NCBI GenBank assembly: GCA_041402045.1
Contig: JAWKSZ010000053.1
Span: 1 to 57,449, forward strand
Length of the DNA stretch: 57,449 nucleotides
Direction: 5' to 3'
From: JAGQRJ01 sp041402045
GTDB lineage: Bacteria > Planctomycetota > J058
Made by a program: the position numbers and the translations under genes. Positions within the stretch are counted from its first letter, which is position 1; every line of letters begins with the position of its first letter. The notes below the pieces were generated by a model. It saw nothing but the letters and a program-made list of their open reading frames with translations. It searched no databases and had not been told where the DNA came from. This document shows positions 47,028-55,296 of this stretch, in pieces.

Positions 47028-47294
47028 GTGTTCGCGGCGCTGGCCCACGCGGTCCGGCGGCAGGTGCTGCTCGTGCTCCACTTCCGCGGGGGGAGCCTGC
47101 CCGCGGGCAAGCTCGCCGAGCGCTTCGCCTGCTCCTGGCCCACGACGAGCCGCCACCTGCGCGTGCTCGAGCACGCGGGGCTGGTGCGGGTCGAGCGCCG
47201 GGGGCGGGAGCGGATCTACCACCTCGAGCGCCCCCTGCTCGAGCGCGTGGTCGGCGGCTGGCTGGCCTGGTTCCGCGACCCGCCGCAGGGCTGA
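47028..47294 (+). CDS. ArsR-family transcriptional repressor
   Basis: 88 residues from GTG 47028 (MFAALAHAVRRQVLLVLHFR); open sequence upstream without ATG/GTG adds up to 14 residues, so the start is uncertain. Winged helix-turn-helix with recognition region CSWPTTSRHLRVLEHAGLVR and wing ERRGRERIYHLE. It has no Cys pair for metal binding, so the ligand is not arsenic-like. This type, next to small-fold enzymes, often represses its own operon. Twin TTAGCGA palindromes upstream are the likely sites. Confidence 0.88.
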   Translation: MFAALAHAVRRQVLLVLHFRGGSLPAGKLAERFACSWPTTSRHLRVLEHAGLVRVERRGRERIYHLERPLLERVVGGWLAWFRDPPQG

Positions 47295-47333
47295 GCGAGG
47301 CCGCGACGCGAGGGCTATGCTCGCCCCGGGGAG

Positions 47334-48638
47334 GTGCGCGTGCTGCGCGGCGTGCTCGGACTGCTGCTCGTGGCCACGGCCCTCTCGGTCCAGGCCAAGG
47401 ATCGGCTGCGGGTGGCGACCGTCGACGTGGCGGGGCTGGCTCAGGGCGACCAGCGCCTGGAGCGGCTGCGCGCCTTCGCCGAGCGGCTGGGCAAGGCCGC
47501 CGACGTCGTCGTGCTCGAGGGCCTGTTCGACGACGGCGACGCGCGGGCGCTGAACGAGCTGCTCGAGCTGCACGGGCTGGTGCACACCCAGCGCTACGAC
47601 CGCGGCTGGGGTGGCTCGGGGCTCCTGATCGCCTCGCGCTACCCGCTGAGCGACCAGGGCTTCACCGGCTTCAGCTGGGCGGGCAAGCCGCACAAGCCGT
47701 GGCACGGCGACTACTACACGACCCAGGGCGTGGGCCTCGTCAGCGTGGACAGCCCGCTGGGCACGCTGTGGGTGGCGGCCACCTCGTGGCACCCGCGCTA
47801 CGGCAGCGTGGAGTATCGCTGGCTGCGGATCCACCAGGCCCTCGAGACCGCCGACGCCGTCGGCGACCACGGGCAGCGCCCGCCGGAGGAGGCCCGCGAC
47901 CCGGGGCGGCACCCCTTGGTGCTCTGCGGGGCGCTCGGCTGCGAGCCCCGCGCGGTGCCGCTCAAGGTCCTGTGCCAGGCCGCCGGGCTGACCCAGGTGC
48001 GGGAGACCCTGGGGCCGGGCTGGATCGCGACTCGCCCCGGCGGGACCTGGGGGCTCGAGCCGAAGCAGGTCCAGGCGCTGTTCGACGCGCCGGTCCCGGT
48101 CGAGGGCGGCGGGTCGCAGGCCCTGGTCGACACCCCCGGGTGGCTGGTCGAGTTCGGCGTGCGCCGCTACCCCAACGGCCCTCGCCTCGCGCGGGCCGAG
48201 GTCTTCCGCGCCACCGCGGACGAGCTCTTGCCCTTGGTGCGCGACGAGGTCGAGTATGCCGAGCGCGAAGGCCGGCGCGCCACGCTCCTGGGGGTGGGGC
48301 TGTTCCTGGTGGGCGGCGCGCTCTACGCCGTGGGTTGGATCCTGGGGCGCCCGCCCACGCGCGCGCCCCGCAAGCGCAAGCGTCGCCCGTCGGGAGAAGG
48401 CGAGGTCGGCTCGGACTCGGGCAGCGGGCGCGTGGACTCCGGCGAGCGCACGGCGCCGCCGCGGCGTCGGCGTCGCGGGTGCTGCCTGTTCGGCTGCTTG
48501 AGCCTGCTCGTGGCCCACGGGGCGCTGTGGCTGATCTACCAGGGCCGGGTGTTCGTCCCCTACGAGACGAAGGGCCTGCGCTCGACGGTGAGCCTGCTCG
48601 AGCCCCCCGAGGTGATCGTGCTCGACGGCCCGCGCTAA
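47334..48638 (+). CDS. Membrane protein with degenerate endonuclease/sphingomyelinase-type fold
   Basis: 434 residues from GTG 47334 after GGGGAGG. Signal sequence (LRGVLGLLLVATALSVQA), then an EEP-type fold: VVVLEGLFD keeps the metal-binding Glu, RGWGGSGLLIASRYP and AATSWHPRYG match the core, but HPLVLCGALGCEP replaces the catalytic G-D-x-N with G-A-L-G. The final SDH-type motif is also not seen. It is therefore probably inactive. Two membrane segments follow (RRATLLGVGLFLVGGALYAV near 315; a Cys-rich GCCLFGCLSLLVAHGALWLI near 382), with a basic linker between. May be a binding or scaffold version of a neutral sphingomyelinase-like protein. Confidence 0.75.
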   Translation: MRVLRGVLGLLLVATALSVQAKDRLRVATVDVAGLAQGDQRLERLRAFAERLGKAADVVVLEGLFDDGDARALNELLELHGLVHTQRYDRGWGGSGLLIASRYPLSDQGFTGFSWAGKPHKPWHGDYYTTQGVGLVSVDSPLGTLWVAATSWHPRYGSVEYRWLRIHQALETADAVGDHGQRPPEEARDPGRHPLVLCGALGCEPRAVPLKVLCQAAGLTQVRETLGPGWIATRPGGTWGLEPKQVQALFDAPVPVEGGGSQALVDTPGWLVEFGVRRYPNGPRLARAEVFRATADELLPLVRDEVEYAEREGRRATLLGVGLFLVGGALYAVGWILGRPPTRAPRKRKRRPSGEGEVGSDSGSGRVDSGERTAPPRRRRRGCCLFGCLSLLVAHGALWLIYQGRVFVPYETKGLRSTVSLLEPPEVIVLDGPR

Positions 48639-48750
48639 GTCGCGCTCTCCCAACGCCTCGCCGCGATTCCCTGAATAAATCTCGCCCCGGCGCCCCCCGC
48701 CTCGGGCGCGGCGTTGTGAAGCCGGTAACCCAACCCCCCCCCGAGGTTCC

Positions 48751-49662
48751 ATGCTCCGCTCCCTCGTCGTCCTCGCCGGTCTGCTCGTCGCCTCCCCGCT
48801 CTCGGCCCAGGTCGTGGGCTGCGCCCCCGAGTCCGGGGTCCAGTTCCGCGAGACCCTGGCGACCCTCGAGGGCCGCGAGTCCATGACGGTCTCCGGCGCG
48901 GCGGTGGGCTTCGCGGGCCAGCCCGGTGAGTGGTATGGCCTGGCCTGCATGATCCGCAACAACGCGAAGCAGGAGCAGCTCCTGGCGCTGCTCCAGCACG
49001 AGCGGGTGCACGTGCGCGCGGCGGGCATGTTCGGGCTGGCGCATGCGTTCCCCGAGGTCGCCGCCGAGGCCCTCGAGGGCAAGCTGAAGAGCCCCGTCGA
49101 GCTCGAGCTCATGGCCGGCGGGTGCTGCGTGGAGGAGGTGACCGAGGGCGAGCTGGCCCGGCGCTTCCTCGCGAACCGCTACTTCCTCGACCTGGGCAAG
49201 GAGCCCGCGCCCCTGCGCAAGCCCGGAGAGGTCGCCGACGGCGCCGCGCCCGCGGAGCCCACCGCCGCCGAGCGCTTCGCCGCGGCCAAGGCCACGCTCC
49301 TGGCCGAGTCCGAGGGCCTGGCGGTCTCGGGCAGCCGGGTCGGGCGCGGGGCGCAGCCCGGGCGCTTCTTCCTCCTGATCCAGGACCTGCGGGTCCACGG
49401 CACGAAGGAGCAGCTCGTGGCGCTGCTCGCGCACGAGCGCGTCGTGGTGCGCCTCGCCGGCGCCGCCTGTCTGGCGGAGCGCTTCCCCGAGCTCGCCGCC
49501 GAGCGCCTCGAGGCGCTGCGCGCGAGCGAGGTGCCGGTGGACTACATGCCCAGCGGCTGCACGGTCGAGCGGGCCACCGAGGGCTATGTGGTGCAGCAGC
49601 TCTACGCGAACCGCCACGCGCTGAACTCGGACCTGAAGCCCGAGCCGTTGCCTACCCGGTGA
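48751..49662 (+). CDS. Secreted protein with two copies of a ~110-residue domain
   Basis: 303 residues; GAGG before ATG. Sec signal peptide to about residue 20 (MLRSLVVLAGLLVASPLSA). Copy 1 (~32-150) and copy 2 (~175-295) share FRETLATLEG/FAAAKATLLA, VSGAAVGFAGQPG/VSGSRVGRGAQPG, KQEQLLALLQHERVHVRAAG/TKEQLVALLAHERVVVRLAG, FPEVAAEAL/FPELAAERL, and FLANRYFL/YANRHAL. The QLLALLxHExVxVRxAG part resembles a HEAT-repeat unit. Function unknown. Ends 11 bp inside the convergent channel gene. Confidence 0.8.
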   Translation: MLRSLVVLAGLLVASPLSAQVVGCAPESGVQFRETLATLEGRESMTVSGAAVGFAGQPGEWYGLACMIRNNAKQEQLLALLQHERVHVRAAGMFGLAHAFPEVAAEALEGKLKSPVELELMAGGCCVEEVTEGELARRFLANRYFLDLGKEPAPLRKPGEVADGAAPAEPTAAERFAAAKATLLAESEGLAVSGSRVGRGAQPGRFFLLIQDLRVHGTKEQLVALLAHERVVVRLAGAACLAERFPELAAERLEALRASEVPVDYMPSGCTVERATEGYVVQQLYANRHALNSDLKPEPLPTR

Positions 49663-50641
49663 GCATGGCCTGCACCGTCAGCGCGATCACCGCGACCAGG
49701 TAGAGCCCCGTCAGCACGAGCAGCCCGCGGCGCTGGAGGTGCTCGGCGCGCTCCTGGCCCCCGGACTCCACGGCGTGGGTCGCGCGCACGACCTGGCCCA
49801 GCCCGCCAATGATGTAGACGTAGGCGCCGATATAGACCTTGTCCATGAAGATCAGGTAGGCCACGTCGGGCAGCTCCTCGTTGGTCGTGATCTGCAGGGC
49901 GACCACGGTCAGGAGCGCGGTGATCCCGATCCCCACCAGCGCGTCCACCCGCCCCGGCGGGAGCAGGAACATGAGCGCCGCGGTGAGCACCACGCACAGC
50001 ACGGGGAGCAGGAGCTTGAGCGCGTAGGCGGCGAAGGGTCGCGAGATCGGGATCTCGATCCGCACCCGGGAGTAGGGGCTGGGCTGGCCGGCGAGGCGGG
50101 TGTCGCCGAAGGTCGTGGGGTAGGTGTGGGCGCCGACCACGAGCCGGGCCTCGCCGATCTCGTAGCCGGGGAGGGTCAGGTCTGGGTCGAGCACGATCGG
50201 GACCTCGTCGGGCGCGTGGACCATGGCCTGGGCCAGGTTCAGCGTGTCCTCGAACTCGACCACGAGCACCTGGCGGTCGAAGGGGTAGCTGTAGAGCGGG
50301 AGCTTGCGGCTGAACAGCCCCTGGACCCGCAGCACCTGATACAGCTCGCCCGAGGGGAGCTCCACCGGCTCCTCGGTGTCGGGGACCACGGTCAGGCCCC
50401 AGAGGTCGGTGGCGTTCACGAACTCCAGGCTCTGGTGGGGGGCCAGCTCGCGGTCGCGCCAGCGCAGCCAGAGGTAGAAGTTGACCTCGTAGGAGTGGGC
50501 CTTGAGGTCGACGCGCATGACGTCGTTGACGTAGACGCCCACGGTCACGCGGGCGGGCTCGGTCGCCGCCGCTTCCTCGCCGTGGGCGAGGCCTCCAGGG
50601 AGCGCGAGGAGCGCGAGCGAGACCAGGATCGACGAGCGCAT
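49652..50641 (-). CDS. Pentameric ligand-gated ion channel (prokaryotic Cys-loop family)
   Basis: 329 residues. Signal peptide 1-21; extracellular beta-sandwich 30-200 with YEVNFYLWLRWRD, the family's YPFDRQ (119-123) and PISRPF before the membrane. Four segments follow: M1 203-226, M2 ~232-252 (RVDALVGIGITALLTVVALQ), M3 260-284, M4 305-327. As in bacterial GLIC and ELIC, the disulfide Cys-loop is absent and the M3-M4 loop is short. The M2 residues lining the pore are small and hydrophobic apart from Thr, and EELP lies at its outer end. Expected to form a plasma- or inner-membrane pentamer gated by an unknown small molecule or protons. Confidence 0.92.
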   Translation of the reverse strand: MRSSILVSLALLALPGGLAHGEEAAATEPARVTVGVYVNDVMRVDLKAHSYEVNFYLWLRWRDRELAPHQSLEFVNATDLWGLTVVPDTEEPVELPSGELYQVLRVQGLFSRKLPLYSYPFDRQVLVVEFEDTLNLAQAMVHAPDEVPIVLDPDLTLPGYEIGEARLVVGAHTYPTTFGDTRLAGQPSPYSRVRIEIPISRPFAAYALKLLLPVLCVVLTAALMFLLPPGRVDALVGIGITALLTVVALQITTNEELPDVAYLIFMDKVYIGAYVYIIGGLGQVVRATHAVESGGQERAEHLQRRGLLVLTGLYLVAVIALTVQAMLTG

Positions 50642-50703
50642 GGGCCCTCCTCTGCGCCGAGTCGACCCGGCGGCCCCACAGACTAAATGAAGAGGCGCGA
50701 TTC

Positions 50704-50756
50704 CGAGTGCTCGCGCTCCGCGTTCACGCTACGGATCTCAGCCTCGCGAGCACTCG
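50704..50756. repeat. Perfect 12-bp inverted repeat in the channel-dehydrogenase gap
   Basis: CGAGTGCTCGCG (50704-50715) and CGCGAGCACTCG (50745-50756) are exact complements around a 29-nt loop. It lies upstream of the channel gene (start 50641) in a 383-bp gap. A 90-codon open frame here (50687-50959) has no ribosome site or protein-like composition, so I do not call a gene. Could be an operator or a folded leader. Confidence 0.55.
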
Positions 50757-51024
50757 AACTCGCGCTCTTCATGTACTACTCAGACGCTCCGCCCCACGAG
50801 TGCGGGCGGGAGCTGCTCGGGACCCGAGATCTCAGGCGGGGGGGAGAGGACGGCTGCGCACGAGGAGGAGCCATTGAAGTAGCGACGTCGCGACCGACTC
50901 AGCTCGTGAACCTCTGCCACCGTGCAGGCGACGTCGCGGAATCGTGCCCTTCCATTTAGTAACGCGGGGGCCCAGGCTCCACCCCGGGAGGCAGACCCCC
51001 TCGCAGTTCGAGGGCGGACAGAGC

Positions 51025-52026
51025 CTAGGCCATGGCGGCGATCACGGCGTCGGTGAACTCGAGGGTGCTCGCCTTGCCGCCGAGGTCGCGGGTCACGTGC
51101 TTGCCCTCGCCGAGCACGGTCTCCAGGCCCTTGCGGACCTTGGCGGCGGCGTCGCGCTCGCCGAGGTGCTCGAGCATGAGCGCGGCGCTGAGCAGGAGCG
51201 CGGTGGGGTTGGCCCAGCCCTTGCCCACGATATCCGGGGCGGTGCCGTGGATCGGCTCGAACACCGCCAGGTCGGCGTTGAGGTTCGCGCCCGGGGAGAC
51301 CCCCAGCCCGCCGATCAGCCCCGCGCCCAGGTCGCTGAGAATGTCGCCGTAGAGGTTGTTCATGAACAGCACGCCGAACTGCTCGGGCCAGCGCACGAGC
51401 TGCATGGCGCAGTTGTCCACGATCATTTCGTCGTACTCGAGCTCGGGGTAGTCCTCGCGCACCTTGCGCGCGCAGCGCAGGAACAGGCCGTCCGAGACCT
51501 TCATGATGTTCGCCTTGTGGACGGCGGTGACCCGCTTGATCCCGTTCCTCTTGGCGTAGTCGAAGGCGAAGCGCGCGATCCGGGTCGAGCCCTTCTCGGT
51601 GATGATCTTCAGGCTCTCGGCCACCCCCTCGGTGACCATGTGCTCGATCCCCGAGTAGAGGCCCTCGGTGTTCTCGCGCACGATCACGAGGTTCACCCCG
51701 TCGAAGCGCGTCTTGACCCCGGGCAGGCTCTTGATCGGGCGCAGGCAGGCGTAGAGGTCGAGGGTCTTGCGGATCGTGACGTTGACCGAGCGGTGGCCCG
51801 TGCCGACCGGGGTGCCCACGGGGCCCTTGAGCGCGACCTTGGTCTCGCGGATCGCGTCGAACACCGCCTCGGGCAGGACCTCGCCGCCCTTGGCCAGGCT
51901 GACCTCGCCCACGTCCACGCGCTTCCAGTCGAAGGCCACCCCGGTGGCCTCGAGGACCTTGAGCGCGGCCTCGGTGATCTCGGTGCCGATCCCGTCGCCG
52001 GGGATCAGGGTGACGCGGTGAGCCAT
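51025..52026 (-). CDS. NAD-dependent isocitrate dehydrogenase
   Basis: 333 residues with GGAGG before ATG 52026. Beta-decarboxylating dehydrogenase: LIPGDGIGTE at the start, TIRKTLDLYACLRPIKSLPG (the Ser-less IDH3-type phosphate loop with Arg residues), VIVRENTEGLYSG, the catalytic Lys region VHKANIMKVSDGLFL, DNCAMQLVRWPEQF, and HGTAPDIVGKGWANPTA. Asp in the last motif, where NADP enzymes have Lys, points to NAD. Length and motifs match mitochondrial-type NAD-IDH; homoisocitrate or isopropylmalate dehydrogenase is less likely. TCA-cycle enzyme. Divergent from the Sel1 kinase gene. Confidence 0.9.
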   Translation of the reverse strand: MAHRVTLIPGDGIGTEITEAALKVLEATGVAFDWKRVDVGEVSLAKGGEVLPEAVFDAIRETKVALKGPVGTPVGTGHRSVNVTIRKTLDLYACLRPIKSLPGVKTRFDGVNLVIVRENTEGLYSGIEHMVTEGVAESLKIITEKGSTRIARFAFDYAKRNGIKRVTAVHKANIMKVSDGLFLRCARKVREDYPELEYDEMIVDNCAMQLVRWPEQFGVLFMNNLYGDILSDLGAGLIGGLGVSPGANLNADLAVFEPIHGTAPDIVGKGWANPTALLLSAALMLEHLGERDAAAKVRKGLETVLGEGKHVTRDLGGKASTLEFTDAVIAAMA

Positions 52027-52186
52027 GGTGCCTCCTTGGGGTGGGTCAGCCTACCCGCTTGAACCGGGCGCGCGGTCATTTCTTGCACGGTCGGCTGAGA
52101 GGGCGACGCGCGGGCTGCGTAGGGACGGCAGGAGGCCTGCGGCCGTGCGGGTAGCGAGGGGTCCTGGGCCCGAGCACACTGACGAG

Positions 52187-54604
52187 GTGAGCGATCAGCC
52201 CCACCCGCGGCACCTGCGGCTCGCCGAGCGGCTGCTCGGCGAGCTGGATCCGCGGGAGCTCGCCGGCGGGCGGCTCCCGGCGCGGGTGGGTCGCTACCGC
52301 GTGCGCGGCGAACTCGGCGCCGGGGGCATGGGCCGCGTGCTCGAGGGCGAGGCCCCCGACGGGAGCCGGGTCGCGCTCAAGCTCTTGACCGAAGGCAGCG
52401 AGGAAGACCGGCGGCAGCTCGAGCGCTTCGTGCGCGAGGCGCGGGCGGTGACCGACCTGCACCACCCCAACGTGATCCGCGTGTTCGAGGTGTGCGAGCA
52501 CGAGGGGGTCCCGGTGCTGGCCTTCGAGCTGCACCCCGGCGGCACCTTGCGCCGGGTCCTCGAGGAGCAGGGGCCGCTGCCCCCCGCGCGGGTGGCCGAG
52601 CTGGGCGCGCAGCTCGCCGACGGGCTCGCCGCCGCCCACGCCGAGGGGATCCTGCACCGCGACGTCAAGCCGGAGAACGTGCTCCTCGCCGCCGACGGGC
52701 GACCCGTGCTCTGCGACTTCGGCCTGGTCAAGGACCTCCAGCCGCGGCTCAGCGCCGAGGCGCTGACCCAGTCGGGGGCGCTCCTGGGGACGCTGGGCTA
52801 CCTGGCGCCGGAGCAGGTCGGCTCGGGGGCGGCGGTGGGCCCCGAGGCCGACGTCTACGGCCTGGGCGTGACCCTCTACGAGCTGCTTACGGGGCGGCTT
52901 CCGCTCGCGGGGCGCGGGGTCATGGAGCTCGTGATCGCGACCCGCGAGCACACGCCCGAGGACCCGCGGCGCGTGCGGCCGGAGATCCCTCGGGGGCTCG
53001 CGCGCACGGTGCTCCGCTGCCTGCACAAGGACCCGCAGCAGCGCTTCCCCAGTGCGGCGGAGCTCGCGCGCGCGCTGCGCGCTCCGAGCGGGCGTCGCCG
53101 TCGCGTCGCGCTGTGGGTGGCGGCGGCGGGGGCGGCCCTCGCGCTAGGCGTGGGTCTCGCGCGGCTGGGCGGTCGGGCGACGATCGGCGCGGGGCCCGAG
53201 GTCGGGGCGGAGTCGGTGCGGGACGCCCAGGCCGCGTGGGAGGCGGGGGACCGGGAGCGAGCGCTGGCGCTGTTGCGCGAGGCGGCGGAGGGCGGAGACC
53301 TCGGGGCCCAGCACACCCTCGGGGGGCGGCTCCTGCTCCGCGCCGAGGAGCTGGGGGAGCGCGCGCTCGCGCGCGAGGCCGCGCGCTGGCTGCGCAGGGC
53401 TGCCGAAGGGGGATCCCCCGAGGCCATGAACGACCTGGGCACGCTCTACGCCCGCGGGCTCGGGGTGCCCCAGGACCCGGCGGCGGCGCGGGCGTGGCTG
53501 CGCCACAGCGCCGACCTCGGCTGCGTCGCGGCCCAGCAAAACCTGGGGGACGCCCTCGCCGACGGCGGCGAGCTGGGCCAGGCGGCCGCGCTCTACCGCC
53601 AGGCCGCCGAGGGGGGGAGCGCGATCGCCATGCAGCGGCTGTGCGAGCTCTACCTCGCCGGGCGGGGCGTCCCGCAGGACGTCGCGCTCGCCCTGGGCTG
53701 GGCACGGCGGGCCGCGGAGTCCGGGGACCTGCTGGCCATGACCCGGCTGGGGGGGCTGCTCGTCGAGCGGGGTGACCCGGCGGAGCTGCCGGAGGCGGTG
53801 GTGTGGCTGCGGCGCGCGGCCGAGCGCGGGCACGGTCCGGCCATGGGCAGCCTGGGGGCGCTCCACTTCGACGGGCTGGGCGTCCCCCGTGATCCGCAGG
53901 AGGCCGTGCGTTGGTGCCGGCGCGGCGCCGAGCTCGGCGACGGGCGCTCCATGAACTTCCTCGGCGCGGCGCTGCTCGAGGGCTACGGCGTGGAGCGCGA
54001 CCTGGAGGCCGCCGCGCGCTGGTTTCACGCGGCCGCGGAGACCGGCGAGCCCACCGCGCTGCTCAACCTGGGGGTGCTCCTCACCAAGGGGCGCCTGGGA
54101 CCCGTCGACGAGGCCGGGGCTGCCGACGCGTTCCGCCGCGCAGCGGAGGCGGGGAGCGTCCAGGCCATGACCCACTGGGCGGGGGCGCTCTGCGCCGGGC
54201 GCGGTGTGCCTCGGGACCTCGCCGCGGGGATCGCGTGGTATCGCCGGGCCGCAGAGGCCGGGTCGGGGCTCGCCCAATACAACCTCGGGAACGTCTATCT
54301 GCGCGGCCTCGGCGTCGAGCGGGATCCGCGCGAGGCCCGGCGCTGGCTGACCCGCGCGGCGGAGGCCGGCGAGCCCGACGGCATGTGCCTCCTGGCCCAG
54401 GTCCTGCTCGAGGGGGCGGCGGGGGTCGTCGACGCGCGCGGCGCCGCCGGGTGGCTGCGGCGCGCAGCGGAGCTCGGGCACCCCGAGGCCATGCACCGCT
54501 ACGCGGCGCTGCTCGAGGCCGGGCGCGGGGTGGAGCCGGACCCCGGGGCCGCCGAGGGCTGGCGCGCGCGGGCGCGGGCCGCCGGCCACGTGCCTGGGTT
54601 CTGA
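52187..54604 (+). CDS. Ser/Thr protein kinase with Sel1 repeats
   Basis: 805 residues from GTG 52187, preferred to the earlier open frame because it gives the short N-terminus MSDQPHPRHLRLAERLLGEL. Kinase ~37-300: LGAGGMGRVLEG, HRDVKPENV and DFG intact. Membrane segment ~305-325 (VALWVAAAGAALALGVGLAR). From ~341 to the end, about twelve Sel1-type repeats of ~36 residues (for example AMNDLGTLYARGLGVPQDPA and RGLGVERDPREARRWLTRAA) form a long superhelix for protein binding. It converges with an ECF sigma gene 8 bp away. Confidence 0.92.
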   Translation: MSDQPHPRHLRLAERLLGELDPRELAGGRLPARVGRYRVRGELGAGGMGRVLEGEAPDGSRVALKLLTEGSEEDRRQLERFVREARAVTDLHHPNVIRVFEVCEHEGVPVLAFELHPGGTLRRVLEEQGPLPPARVAELGAQLADGLAAAHAEGILHRDVKPENVLLAADGRPVLCDFGLVKDLQPRLSAEALTQSGALLGTLGYLAPEQVGSGAAVGPEADVYGLGVTLYELLTGRLPLAGRGVMELVIATREHTPEDPRRVRPEIPRGLARTVLRCLHKDPQQRFPSAAELARALRAPSGRRRRVALWVAAAGAALALGVGLARLGGRATIGAGPEVGAESVRDAQAAWEAGDRERALALLREAAEGGDLGAQHTLGGRLLLRAEELGERALAREAARWLRRAAEGGSPEAMNDLGTLYARGLGVPQDPAAARAWLRHSADLGCVAAQQNLGDALADGGELGQAAALYRQAAEGGSAIAMQRLCELYLAGRGVPQDVALALGWARRAAESGDLLAMTRLGGLLVERGDPAELPEAVVWLRRAAERGHGPAMGSLGALHFDGLGVPRDPQEAVRWCRRGAELGDGRSMNFLGAALLEGYGVERDLEAAARWFHAAAETGEPTALLNLGVLLTKGRLGPVDEAGAADAFRRAAEAGSVQAMTHWAGALCAGRGVPRDLAAGIAWYRRAAEAGSGLAQYNLGNVYLRGLGVERDPREARRWLTRAAEAGEPDGMCLLAQVLLEGAAGVVDARGAAGWLRRAAELGHPEAMHRYAALLEAGRGVEPDPGAAEGWRARARAAGHVPGF

Positions 54605-54611
54605 GGACGCC

Positions 54612-55253
54612 TCACTCGCCGAGCAGCCGCTGCAGGAGGGTGATCTCGGTCTCGTGCTCGGAGCGGTCCGCGGCGTAGTGCCGGACCTCGGCCCGGAGGT
54701 AGGCGTGGACCTTCTGCTTGCCGCGGTGGGCGTGGTTGCGCACTGCGGTCTCGCTGACCTCGAGGCGCGCCGCGGCGTCGGCGTAGCTCAGTCGCTGCAG
54801 GTGCACCGCGTCGAGGGCGGCGTAGTAGTGGGGGTGCTCGCGTTCGAGGCGCGAGAGGGAGCGCGCCAGGAGGTTCCCCAGCCACTCGCGGTCGAACACG
54901 TCGTGTGGCTGGAGCGCGGGCAACTGCGCCTCCTCCAGGGAGAGCGGCGCCTGGCCGCCGCCGCGCTTCTGGGCCTGGAGCCGGCGCGCGCGATCGAGAA
55001 ACGCGTTCTGCGTGACCTTGAGCAAGAGCGAACGGAAGCGCCCGCGGGTCGCCTCCGCGCTGGGGAGCACCCGCTGGTAGAGGCGCAGGAACACCTCCTG
55101 GGCGACGTCCTCGGCGTCGGCCGCCGTGAGCCCGCAGCTGCGGAGGTAGCCCAGGATCGGCGCGCGGTAGCGCTCGAGCAGCGCCTCCAGCGCGCGCTCG
55201 TCGCCGCGCTTGGCGGCGTCGATCAGGGTCCAGCGGGTGGTGTGCAGCGGCAT
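54612..55253 (-). CDS. ECF RNA polymerase sigma factor
   Basis: 213 residues from ATG 55253 (MPLHTTRWTLIDAAKRGDER); upstream open frame belongs to other sequence. Region 2 ~15-90 (LEALLERYRAPILGYLRSCG, DAEDVAQEVFLRLYQRVLPS); region 4 ~140-190 (LSYADAAARLEVSETAVRNH). No anti-sigma factor is encoded beside it. The kinase that could control it lies convergently, 8 bp away, and not in an operon. Ends 44 bp from the next minus-strand gene upstream. Confidence 0.92.
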   Translation of the reverse strand: MPLHTTRWTLIDAAKRGDERALEALLERYRAPILGYLRSCGLTAADAEDVAQEVFLRLYQRVLPSAEATRGRFRSLLLKVTQNAFLDRARRLQAQKRGGGQAPLSLEEAQLPALQPHDVFDREWLGNLLARSLSRLEREHPHYYAALDAVHLQRLSYADAAARLEVSETAVRNHAHRGKQKVHAYLRAEVRHYAADRSEHETEITLLQRLLGE

Positions 55254-55296
55254 GCCGCGATTGTGGGCCAAGCCCAGGACCACGGCCAGGCCTCGG

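Noticed and set aside
50687..50959. 90-codon open frame in the channel-dehydrogenase gap
   Set aside because: No ribosome site, atypical composition, and it spans the inverted repeat.
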